Positions 9,001 to 15,944 of a stretch of DNA of 64,000 nt are shown here, one piece after another. The notes under the pieces are model-generated. The model worked only from the letters and a program-made list of their open reading frames with translations, ran no database searches and had not been told where the DNA came from. Both the position numbers and the translations under genes were made by a program. How positions within the stretch are numbered: the first letter of the stretch is position 1; each line of letters opens with the position of its first letter. Source of the DNA: Aminipila sp032051575 (GTDB taxonomy: Bacteria > Bacillota > Clostridia > Peptostreptococcales > Anaerovoracaceae); NCBI RefSeq assembly GCF_032051575.1, contig NZ_DAMBYD010000004.1:270164-334163 (forward strand), written 5' to 3'.

Positions 9001-11909
9001 TGAATATTCATGCTGCATTTGCTGAAAAGGCGGACAAGAAATTTACTGTAACCTTTGACTTTAGAGGAGGGAAAATTGACAATCAGGAAATGCTGAAAAA
9101 AACAGAAATCCCTTTTGGAACCAAAGCATTAGAGTTGAAACCACATGAAAGTCCAATCAAAGAAATCGAGGGTAAGCAATATGCTTTCGTAGGATGGTAT
9201 ATAGATGCAGATTTGAATACAGCGTTTAATTTTGACACTTTGATTACTGAGGATACAACTATTTATGCAAAATACAAAGAAAAAACAACTATTCGATTTA
9301 ATCTGAACGGACCAAAGGCAGGAGATGGGGCTAGCACTACTCCCCCAGAGCAGAAGCTTATTATAGGAGATAAAGTAACTAAACCTGAAAATCCAACATG
9401 GGGGTCTACAAAGGATCAAAATGACATTGAACAGTCTCATGTATTCTTGGGTTGGTCAACGGATCCGGTGAGATGGATGGAATGGAACTTTAATGAACCT
9501 TTAAAGGAAGAAGATGAGGGAAAAACCATTACTCTGTATGCTCACTGGAAGACTACTTATAATATAGAAGATGAAAAACTAAAAGACATAACAGATGCAG
9601 GATTGTTTGAAAAACTGTCAGAAAATGTACGGAATGGGGAGAGTTATTTAGGTAAAAAGCTGAATTTGGGAGAGGATATCACATTAGATGGTTGGACTCG
9701 TTCCATAGGAAGTCAAAGCTGTCCATTTGAAGGGAGCTTTGACGGCAATGGACATACAATTATGGTCAAAGATGGAAACATGCCATTATTCGGATATATT
9801 GGACAAAGTGGGAGCCTCAATAATGTGACCGTTTCAGGAAACATGATGGCAAAAGACACCGATACTTTTGGCGGACTAGTCAATACGAACAAGGGAGTAA
9901 TCAAGAGTTGTCATGCAAGGAATTTAACCATTGAAGGAGGAAATGCTGAGGCAGTAGGTGGAATTGCGGGAGAAACCATAGGTTATTTAAAAGACTGCAC
10001 AGTAGACGAAAGCAGTCGCATTTCCGGTCACAATGCTGTTGGAGGTGTGACAGGAAGTATAAATCTAGATAATGCTTCCATAAGTGGGTGCAAGAATGCA
10101 GGAGAGGTAATCAGTGAAAACGGCGTTGCAGGCGGTATTATTGGATCGAATAAAAAAGATTGGAATGGTCATGCAAGCCAAATCCAAAATTCCAGCAACA
10201 GCGGAAAGATTCAGGGAGACCAGCAGGCTGGCGGGATTGTGGGGATGATTATTATTCCTTTGACTTTGGATAATTGTAAAAATACCGGAAATATTTCTTC
10301 TGAGCATGGAGATTCTGGTGGTATTGTAGGGTTCTTCAAAGGAAGAAATAACACACCTGGTCAAAGATCCATTTTATTCTGTGAAAATAGTGGGGAAGTT
10401 GCAGGATATAAGAATGTTGGAGGCATCACAGGAGGCATTAGTGAGGGACATATATTGATTGACCATTGCAAAAATAATGGCAAGATTATAGGAAGTGGTT
10501 CTGTTGCAGTTGCTGGTGGTATGTTGGGAATCGCTGAAGATGAGCGTTTGGTGACAATATCTGAATGTATAAACATGGGGGAAGTAGTTTCAACAGGAAG
10601 TTATGCTGCGGGAATATTAGGACGTAAAGTAGATACAGGTGGCAAGATTTCCAAATGCAGCAACACGGGAGCTGTAACCTGTAACGGCACTGCCTGCGGA
10701 ATCGCGGGAGTAGGACTTGAAAAAATAGAAAACTGTTATAGTGTGGCAATGCTTACCGGTTCCACAACCTATGGGATTTGTAGCAACTACGATCGAGCAG
10801 ATACGCCTACCACTATTGAAAACTGCTATTGGTACAACAAAGACAGCAAAGTGGATGGACTGTGCAACAATGCAACAGGTGTAACCCTTAAAAACAGTTA
10901 TTATTACAGTACAGAGATTGTAAGAAGCAGAACTTTGGGCCTTCTTGGGTCCCTGATGGGAACAGAAGAAGTCCTTTCGGAAAGAGGCGTATCCTTATCC
11001 GCAGAGAATCCAGAGCCGATGGCTCAGCCAGAAAAAGCATTTACAGGAGGAAAGATTGCCTACTTGCTAGATGGGGGAAACAACATGCCTCATAAAAATG
11101 TTTGGACACAAGGAGATCTTTATCCGACCTTTGGCAAGGGAAATGATTCCGTTTATAAGGTTACCATAAGTTCTAGAACAGGGGGGACAGCTTCTATCAA
11201 GGGAGAAATGGAGACCGCTTATTTGGTACAGGGCAAGGCAGTAGCGGTTACTGTTACGCCGAATGCGGCAACAGAAACAGCTAAATATGAACTAGATTCT
11301 TTAAGCCTTGATGGAAATGGAAAGGGAACTATTTCAGAAAGCAACCTTACTTTAGGTGACGGAAATGCAGTGTTAACGGCCAACTTTAAGATGGTTGGGG
11401 TAAAGCCGGAGCCAAAACCAGAACCAAAGCCAGATAATCAGTCCGGCAAAGGCGGGCATGGGAAAGGTAGCGGCACAGGTAACGGCAATGGCAACGATGA
11501 TTTTGGGAAAACTGGTGAAGGAGGCGGAACTGGAGATGGAATCGGAAAGGGCAGCGACAGCGGAGATCATGAGGGTGCTCACGAAACCGGTGACAAGACC
11601 ACTGTAACCAATCCGACGGCTATGACGCAAAGTGAAGGAAAAACACCTGAAAACGTGTTGATGGTGCAACAGGATGAACAAAATCAGATTGAAAAAGAGG
11701 AAGTGATACAAGCTTCTGGTGGGTCTACGGAAGGTGGCAGCATTGGAAATGAAAAAGAGAAAGAAAAAGTTAAATTAACCATTTTTGAGATTGTCAAGAA
11801 AACAGCACAGGAGAATCCATGGCTCATCGTTATGTTTGTGGCAATTATCGTGATGATTTTAGCATTTGGAGCAATTGGCAGATATAAAAACTATAGAAAA
11901 GATAATTAA
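3015..11909 (+). CDS. Giant cell-surface protein with GLUG and InlB B-type repeats
   Basis: About 2,964 residues. I chose ATG 3015 over the in-frame ATG at 3003 because AGAGGA (2998-3003) is correctly spaced only for 3015 and the signal peptide MKHRKRNFLLSLVLCMALLL then starts naturally. After the signal comes an acidic S/T/E-rich stretch (about 35-150). Four large blocks of GLUG-like beta-helix repeats (GGIAG/GGIVG followed by NC.N.G.I) lie at about 165-660, 975-1200, 1510-1860 and 2180-2635. Each block ends with a SGxxAYLLxxG...WGQ..xPVFAD-type motif. The first three are then followed by a divergent beta domain and two InlB B-like/Flg_new repeats (LTAIW, GWY), and the last by a beta domain only. 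The end has a PKPEPKPEPKPD and Gly-rich stalk (about 2795-2860), one membrane span (about 2934-2955) and RYKNYRKDN, with no LPxTG. It probably forms an operon with the preceding propeller gene under B12 control. The ligand is unknown. Confidence 0.85.
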   Translation: MKHRKRNFLLSLVLCMALLLGQVMPAVWSYAESDITVQAGETEKIQLNEEKETNPSIEINESKSEKEGINEGTNSETDTKDGSITKNNESKVDSEKKEESTAEEGLKENTDTTSSSIDTTVTTGSAVGEDKNTTDSSINTETEPTESKDTLNELLEDKVVEPIMEVLEEVLGGPVNIKNYDANSKSKEYFIEDTEGLKKLGELVNSGTSFEGKSISVTKEINLQNEEWIPIGTAANPFGGVFDGGDKKITNLKIETSSLEYIGLFGYIKKATIQNVKTEKGSIEGNTSEKNLYAGGLAGCAEESKFSNCSNAVSIMTLNSITDAQKNETHTGGLVGYVEKSNFTDCSNDGNITSASEAKKNLIHKGGTGGIAGSAEEGSFLNCKNAGKIDGGWSNENFQNYPSGGILGQAKDVTLTGCQNNGKVKIKGWWVGGILGRGQTLQGKNVSITNCQNNGEIEINGQYVGGVIGIAEASEDKIIFITDCQNNGEIEVTNGQYIGGVIGQGQAVQIKSCRNLKEINGKTKIGGFGGELQNSSIKDCSNEGNISASNFRAGGIVAYAQQTEILQCKNIGMIEAVKYAGGVVGELSNCPNISNNYNIGSISASKQYAGGIAGKSASSIVTSCYNWGKIDSMNSKGGIVTDNNTTVIHCYFLDTCIANPVDTKYAIGKDEISFSNGEVAYLLNTQADGSHSDIWGQAKEYPVFADNEHPVVCKAVLKINKAEEQTTGGSIMLENSTESEQYLVKKDLTVKVKPDEGYILKLLSLNDGNGNKINKSREDQGDGSIIFTFKNPGKDISAEATFEKKGENAPDELNVVWSLNGGTVTKGTMPERIKYGAVLKEPSVEKKGYTLMGWYVGENPQPEKEQSYDFDSVVTGNLTLTAIWCEDALYVTFDPNYDGAESEEPTRFAFGGKFQLKEISRPTPEGMEYKMLGWYTEKQDKETGKVKGTKWEKDQEITQRGRITLYAAWELVDSFNNGTEENPFIINDAETLKLLAERVNSGNVSGYKGKYFKLGKDIDLKEIPSWTPIGTQEHPFQGNFNGDYHTITNLKIHEPEKDNQGLFGYVSYTTREPSVRNLYLEDVTVIGKCNVGGIIGGIFGCGSSEFKSLGVKSGKISGTAKVGGIIGSIMLNPEYTRSGDYCLMFNAANITASNGEAGGIVGNVNTQNSLSYCYNTGKISGANAGAITGKGYTGNTNCYYLDESIAEPVDKINAEAKNALFFKSGEAAYNLDCGNNSQRTEYWSQGESFPIFADSENKAVYKLSMTQGENGTITISGLNDKSFRYVKANTKVDVTVSAEKNCILKQLKVTEFKSGKAVETQGTGAGTVEIYFNMPTADVNILSIFAPKGEGNVNIKYDLDGGDWEDYPDPSAQIPFGTVLKQPSVNPQKTGYDFRGWYVGNQKYNFSEAVTEDVTLTAKWSTHGKFIVSFNLNHEGWSKEQIPEQFKDQEIEPNGKVNKPENPKWVYKDKHTAYKFCGWYTEPVGGKVWDFSNNIIKEDTVLYAQWKEVDAMSAGTLSEPCIIDSVEMLQYLAECVNEGNSYKGCYFCLKSDLDLKDIPSWTPIGTASAPFSGHFDGNGHVIQNLTISAKTDYAGLFGNISFAEVKNLTLNEVQIEGGNYVGGIAGMAGQSCGKVLQVNNLSSLKVSGTIIGISQVGGIAGTTGESNFLGSTFSGTVTGTDQVGGIAGETYGGNFNDCKVSGSIKGEDKVGGISGKISFYENKQQQGENYGANIENCSNEANVAGSNYVGGLAGYGQDIISVQKVYNQGTISGEDLTGGLLGGLSQGAVDEKEFIVSLCYNTGKVKSTASEAKGIGGLIGVQENPGKIKVKDSYNAGIMETPSTVNVGGIAGTNFKNITNCYYLTSGKSFADAAYSKAMKLEDFESGRAAYLMDGGTGVHSNVWGQGIEHPVFADETHPSVYEISLSVTGAGIVSGAGLEKGLNYKSFKGEQTIEVKPLGNHIISLFEVVDTAGKVLYSGSGKEILNYQLPSGKSMNIHAAFAEKADKKFTVTFDFRGGKIDNQEMLKKTEIPFGTKALELKPHESPIKEIEGKQYAFVGWYIDADLNTAFNFDTLITEDTTIYAKYKEKTTIRFNLNGPKAGDGASTTPPEQKLIIGDKVTKPENPTWGSTKDQNDIEQSHVFLGWSTDPVRWMEWNFNEPLKEEDEGKTITLYAHWKTTYNIEDEKLKDITDAGLFEKLSENVRNGESYLGKKLNLGEDITLDGWTRSIGSQSCPFEGSFDGNGHTIMVKDGNMPLFGYIGQSGSLNNVTVSGNMMAKDTDTFGGLVNTNKGVIKSCHARNLTIEGGNAEAVGGIAGETIGYLKDCTVDESSRISGHNAVGGVTGSINLDNASISGCKNAGEVISENGVAGGIIGSNKKDWNGHASQIQNSSNSGKIQGDQQAGGIVGMIIIPLTLDNCKNTGNISSEHGDSGGIVGFFKGRNNTPGQRSILFCENSGEVAGYKNVGGITGGISEGHILIDHCKNNGKIIGSGSVAVAGGMLGIAEDERLVTISECINMGEVVSTGSYAAGILGRKVDTGGKISKCSNTGAVTCNGTACGIAGVGLEKIENCYSVAMLTGSTTYGICSNYDRADTPTTIENCYWYNKDSKVDGLCNNATGVTLKNSYYYSTEIVRSRTLGLLGSLMGTEEVLSERGVSLSAENPEPMAQPEKAFTGGKIAYLLDGGNNMPHKNVWTQGDLYPTFGKGNDSVYKVTISSRTGGTASIKGEMETAYLVQGKAVAVTVTPNAATETAKYELDSLSLDGNGKGTISESNLTLGDGNAVLTANFKMVGVKPEPKPEPKPDNQSGKGGHGKGSGTGNGNGNDDFGKTGEGGGTGDGIGKGSDSGDHEGAHETGDKTTVTNPTAMTQSEGKTPENVLMVQQDEQNQIEKEEVIQASGGSTEGGSIGNEKEKEKVKLTIFEIVKKTAQENPWLIVMFVAIIVMILAFGAIGRYKNYRKDN

Positions 11910-11943
11910 ATATTTGTAAAATCACTTTTGAGTGTTACAGTAA

Positions 11944-11985
11944 AAAAGAGTCTATAACCATTGAAATATGGTCATAGACTCTTTT
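11944..11985. terminator. Bidirectional rho-independent terminator
   Basis: A long near-perfect stem, AAAAGAGTCTATAACCAT (11944-11961) against ATGGTCATAGACTCTTTT (11968-11985), has T runs on both strands. It separates the giant plus-strand gene from the convergent crotonase gene. Confidence 0.9.
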
Positions 11986-11999
11986 GAAATTTAATTCAT

Positions 12000-12776
12000 T
12001 TATTTCTTCTGGAACTTAGCTTCTCTCTTTTCAAGAAAAGCACCCATACCTTCTGTTTTATCCTGAGATGCAAATGGTGCTGTAAATGCTTCAATTTCCA
12101 TAGCACTTGCAGTCTTCATATCAAGACCATAACCATTATTGATAACTGTTTTTGCAGCAGCAATCGCTATAGGAGCCTTTGACATAATTGTTTTAGCAAT
12201 TTTTTCTGCAGTGGCCATTAATTCTTCAGGTGGAACCAGTTTTTCAACGAGACCAATTCTGTAGGCTTCATCAGCAGGAACCATTTCTGCTGTCATAATT
12301 AAGTACTTACCCATGTTTTTTCCAACAAGTCTAGGAAGTCTTTGCGTACCACCGAAACCAGGAATAATTCCAAGATTTACTTCAGGTTGACCAAACTTAG
12401 CTTTTTCAGAAGCAACTCTGATATCACAAGCCATAGCCAGCTCGCATCCACCACCAAGGGCAAAACCATTTACCGCAGCAATTATTGGCTTTTCGATTGA
12501 TTCCATGTAGTTCATAAGTTTATGACCTGTAATCATCATGTTTCTGCCTTCAATTGCATCAAGAGAATGCATCTGAGCAATATCAGCTCCAGCGACGAAA
12601 GCTTTTCCTTCTCCTGTTAAAATTGCAGAACAAATATCATCGTTATTTTCTACTTCAGTGAACGCAGCATATAATTCATTTAAAACATCAATATTTAATG
12701 CGTTCATTGCTTGAGGACGATTGATTGTGATAAATGCAATTTTATCTTTTACTTCAAATTTTAAGTTCTCGTACAT
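12000..12776 (-). CDS. crt: Enoyl-CoA hydratase (crotonase family)
   Basis: The 258 residues match the family length. The protein hydrates a short trans-2-enoyl-CoA to the 3-hydroxyacyl-CoA. The crotonase fold is recognisable from the oxyanion-hole segments (GKAFVAGADIAQM near residue 60 and NGFALGGGCELAMACDIR near 105-122). The two catalytic glutamates are present in GGGCELA and in FGQPEVNLGIIPGFGGTQ. The C-terminal FASQDKTEGMGAFLEKREAKF is also typical. In clostridia this enzyme serves butyrate or amino-acid fermentation. Here it stands alone, without thl/hbd/bcd neighbours, so the physiological substrate is uncertain. It is transcribed towards the terminator at 11,944-11,985. Confidence 0.9.
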   Translation of the reverse strand: MYENLKFEVKDKIAFITINRPQAMNALNIDVLNELYAAFTEVENNDDICSAILTGEGKAFVAGADIAQMHSLDAIEGRNMMITGHKLMNYMESIEKPIIAAVNGFALGGGCELAMACDIRVASEKAKFGQPEVNLGIIPGFGGTQRLPRLVGKNMGKYLIMTAEMVPADEAYRIGLVEKLVPPEELMATAEKIAKTIMSKAPIAIAAAKTVINNGYGLDMKTASAMEIEAFTAPFASQDKTEGMGAFLEKREAKFQKK

Positions 12777-12828
12777 ATTAAAAACTTCCTTTCATCTATG
12801 AAATATTTTATACAAATATCATAACACT

Positions 12829-13818
12829 TCAGCTAGATATTGGCAATATTAACAAGGAAGATAATATTTTTCCGATGGCTAGAGATATGAATATACAGAA
12901 AAACCAAATTGCAATAACAATCAATTTATTTTCATGCTTAAATAAAATAATCATTGAAGCAAGACAGGGAACAAATAAAGTAAGCATTACGGTACATATA
13001 AAAATTTGAGGGTCTGTAAAACTGCCATTTGAAAATAAGGACAACAGACTGGAAGCGCCTAAATCTTTTTTTATAATGCTTAAGATAAAAATGGTTGCTG
13101 AGTCTGCAGGAAGATGCAAAAAGTTACAAAAAAGCGGTGCGGAAAAGGTGCATAGCTTATGTATATAGCCACAATAATTTAATATAGAAACAATGATGTT
13201 ACCGATGGCAAAAGGTACAGCGGTTTCTATTAGAAATCCAATGCTGTTACGAAGTGACTTGAATAGAAGCGGCAAGAGTTTAGGCATGAAAAAATAATAT
13301 CTACATTTAAATCTACATTTCGATGACTGGCTGCAATGAGAGAACGTATCATTAGGGAAAAATAAATTTAAGATATAGCTTAGAAATAAAAATATCGAAA
13401 GTATAATCAATGTATAAGCAATTAGATAATTTTTACTGGTTTGAAATAGTAAGACTGAATTGATAACTAACTGAGCAGAGCAGGGAATAATCATACAAAG
13501 AAGAATTTGTGCAATTCTTCGCTCCCGTTTATTGCTGGTTAACTGTAAGGCACCTAATGCTACAGTAACACAGCCAAAACCCAGCAGGAGCGGCAATAGG
13601 GTATTGGAGGATAGTCCAAATTTATTCAGTATCCTGTCTACTTTTGAGGAAGCAATTCTTAACAAATTTGATTCCAGTAAAAATAACTGTAAAAGGTAGA
13701 ATGACGTTATAATTGGAAATAAAATTTTGAATAAAAAATAGGGTACCATGGTGAGCAATCCGAAATCACCATAAAGGGTGTACTGGATTAAAGAATGCAG
13801 GTTATTTGTCATATTCAT
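12829..13818 (-). CDS. FeoB-like Gate/nucleoside-recognition membrane protein without GTPase domain
   Basis: A 329-residue polytopic membrane protein. The segment NKFGLSSNTLLPLLLGFGC, followed by SNKRERRIAQILLCMIIPCSAQLV, resembles the membrane core of FeoB (GFGC...ER......PCSA.L). The second half (ALGNIIVS-like, SLLSLFSNGSF) resembles the second Gate half. The N-terminal G-domain of true FeoB is absent. Transport of a metal or other small solute is inferred; the substrate is unknown. The GGAGG lies about 14 bases before ATG 13818, a rather long spacing, but no better start is seen. It is separated from the downstream crotonase by about 50 bases and divergent from rmuC. Confidence 0.6.
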   Translation of the reverse strand: MNMTNNLHSLIQYTLYGDFGLLTMVPYFLFKILFPIITSFYLLQLFLLESNLLRIASSKVDRILNKFGLSSNTLLPLLLGFGCVTVALGALQLTSNKRERRIAQILLCMIIPCSAQLVINSVLLFQTSKNYLIAYTLIILSIFLFLSYILNLFFPNDTFSHCSQSSKCRFKCRYYFFMPKLLPLLFKSLRNSIGFLIETAVPFAIGNIIVSILNYCGYIHKLCTFSAPLFCNFLHLPADSATIFILSIIKKDLGASSLLSLFSNGSFTDPQIFICTVMLTLFVPCLASMIILFKHENKLIVIAIWFFCIFISLAIGKILSSLLILPISS

Positions 13819-13909
13819 TTTGGGTTTTTAAACCTCCTAATTTGTGGTATACTTATATAGACAATATGCATGATATATTGATTGCAGAATAAGAAAGGCG
13901 GATAGATTT

Positions 13910-15226
13910 ATGAGTTCAATGATAAGCATGGCATTTATTGGAGGCATGAGCTTATTATTTATTGCGATAAATATATATATATATATATCTATGAAAGGCC
14001 AGATATTACATATTAACGAAAAGTCTGAAAAAGATATGAATCAAATAAGGTTAGAATTAGTAAGCGAAATTAAATCATCCAGACAGGAAACGATGCAGTT
14101 TATACAAGGCAGTTTTAAAGCTATGGGGGATATGGTTGCTGGCAATCAGAAAGAATCTGCTGAAGCACAGGATATGCGGCTGGCACAGTTAAACAGACAG
14201 TTTAATGATATGGCTATGCTAAATGAGCATAAACTGGAAAACATTCGTAAAACTATGGAAACAAGGCTGGCAGCATTACAGGAAGAAAATAAAAATCAGC
14301 TAGACCAAATGAGAAATACTGTGGATGAAAAGCTGCAGAAAACCTTAGAGGATAGAATAAGCCAGTCCTTTAAACTTGTAAGCGAAAGATTGGAACAAGT
14401 TTATAAAGGACTTGGTGAAATGCAGGCATTAGCTTCTGGGGTGGGAGATCTAAAGAAAGTTCTGTCCAATGTTAAGACTAGAGGAATCTTAGGGGAAATA
14501 CAGCTTGGAGCTATACTTGAACAAATACTATCAAAAGAGCAATACGAAGAAAATATAAGAACCAAAAGCAGTGGAACTGAAAGAGTTGAGTTTGCAATAA
14601 AACTTCCTGGAGATCAGGATGGCGTGGTTTATTTACCTATAGATGCTAAATTCCCTGGAGATGCGTATACTAAGCTTGTAGAAGCATATGATTCAGGTAA
14701 TGCTGCAGAAATTGATGAAGCAGCAAAGAATTTGGAAAGAGCCATAAAGAAAGCAGCAAAGGATATTCATGAGAAGTATGTAGAGCCACCTGCAACTACT
14801 GACTTTGCTATCATGTTTTTACCTTTTGAAGGGCTTTATGCAGAAGTGGTTAGAAGAGGCATGGTTGAGGTACTGCAGAGAGAATACAAAATTAGTATTG
14901 CAGGACCTACTACGATGGCTGCACTTCTTAACAGTTTACAAATGGGATTTAAAACTCTTGCGATACAAAAACATTCCAGTCAAGTCTGGGATATTTTAGG
15001 GGCGGTTAAAACAGAGTTTGATAAGTTTGGTAATGTTCTGGAAGCAACTCAGCAGAGAATTAATCAAGCAAATGCTGAGTTGGATAAGCTGATTGGAACA
15101 AGGACTAGAAGTATTCAAAGAAAACTTAGAGGTATTACTAGTTTAAGTGAATTGGAAAGCACATCTATATTAGAATTAGAATCAAACAATTTAATTGGAT
15201 ATTTAAATGATGAAGAAGAGGAATAA
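13910..15226 (+). CDS. rmuC: DNA recombination protein RmuC
   Basis: A 438-residue protein. An N-terminal membrane segment (about 5-27) is followed by a long coiled coil (about 30-180, e.g. RQFNDMAMLNEHKLENIRK). The RmuC nuclease-like domain then runs from about 185 to 400 (KTRGILGEIQLGAILEQIL, VYLPIDAKFPGDAY, EPPATTDFAIMFLPFEGLYA, GPTTMAALLNSLQMGFKTLA). The family is linked to restraint of recombination at inverted repeats. The coding sequence contains an (AT)9 tract at 13971-13988 that encodes part of the membrane segment. It is followed after 6 bases by the phosphoesterase gene, so the two are probably co-transcribed. Confidence 0.93.
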   Translation: MSSMISMAFIGGMSLLFIAINIYIYISMKGQILHINEKSEKDMNQIRLELVSEIKSSRQETMQFIQGSFKAMGDMVAGNQKESAEAQDMRLAQLNRQFNDMAMLNEHKLENIRKTMETRLAALQEENKNQLDQMRNTVDEKLQKTLEDRISQSFKLVSERLEQVYKGLGEMQALASGVGDLKKVLSNVKTRGILGEIQLGAILEQILSKEQYEENIRTKSSGTERVEFAIKLPGDQDGVVYLPIDAKFPGDAYTKLVEAYDSGNAAEIDEAAKNLERAIKKAAKDIHEKYVEPPATTDFAIMFLPFEGLYAEVVRRGMVEVLQREYKISIAGPTTMAALLNSLQMGFKTLAIQKHSSQVWDILGAVKTEFDKFGNVLEATQQRINQANAELDKLIGTRTRSIQRKLRGITSLSELESTSILELESNNLIGYLNDEEEE

Positions 15227-15232
15227 ACGTAG

Positions 15233-15928
15233 ATGAAGATTTTTGCTATTGCGGATTTACATTTATCTTTTGATGAACGTGTGCAGAAACCCATGGATAT
15301 CTATGGTGGACAGTGGTTGAATCATACGGATAGATTAAAGGAAAACTGGGAAGAAACAATTACAAAAGAGGATATTGTTTTAATTCCAGGCGATATATCC
15401 TGGGCATTAAAAAAGGAAGAGGCACTGGTGGATTTAGAGTGGATTCAGGAACTGCCAGGTAGAAAGATACTCACAAAGGGTAATCATGATCTTTGGTGGA
15501 CGGGTGTAGGAAAATTAAATAAACTTTATGAAAATATGATTTTCTTGCAAAATGATTTTTATGCAGCAGGAAATATTGCTATTTGTGGATGCAGGGGCTG
15601 GGTATGCCCAGGAAGTGATGAATTTACACTGCATGATAATAAAATTTATGAGAGAGAACTCTTGAGACTTGAATTTTCTTTGTCAGCTGCTGAAAAAATG
15701 GGTTTTAAAAGAATTGTGGGTATGATGCATTATCCACCTACTAATGATCGAATGCAAAACTCCGGCTTTACAGAACTGTTTTCAAAATATGGTGTGGAGA
15801 GAGTAGTTTATGGACATCTACATGGAAAAGACGGGTATAAAAATGGATTGAAAGGTATAATGAATGGCGTAGAGTATAGTCTAACCTCGTTGGATTATTT
15901 ACAATGCAAGCCACTGCAAATATTATAA
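15233..15928 (+). CDS. Calcineurin-like metallophosphoesterase
   Basis: A 231-residue cytoplasmic protein. All the metal-binding motifs are visible: D-x-H (ADLHLSF, residue 7), GD (PGDISWA), GNHD (KGNHDLWW), a histidine in MMHYPPTND, and GHLH (VYGHLHGKDG). It belongs to the YkuE/YfcE-like group of two-metal phosphoesterases that act on phosphodiesters or phosphomonoesters. The natural substrate is unknown. It follows rmuC by 6 bases and precedes deoB by 16, so it sits in a likely operon. Confidence 0.88.
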   Translation: MKIFAIADLHLSFDERVQKPMDIYGGQWLNHTDRLKENWEETITKEDIVLIPGDISWALKKEEALVDLEWIQELPGRKILTKGNHDLWWTGVGKLNKLYENMIFLQNDFYAAGNIAICGCRGWVCPGSDEFTLHDNKIYERELLRLEFSLSAAEKMGFKRIVGMMHYPPTNDRMQNSGFTELFSKYGVERVVYGHLHGKDGYKNGLKGIMNGVEYSLTSLDYLQCKPLQIL

Positions 15929-15944
15929 AAAGGGAGAGTGCGAA

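Noticed and set aside
3600..10900. Repeats in the giant gene as a CRISPR or tandem DNA array
   Set aside because: The similarity is at the protein level (GLUG and InlB-like repeats) with variable DNA spacing; no identical short repeats with unique spacers occur here or elsewhere in the window.
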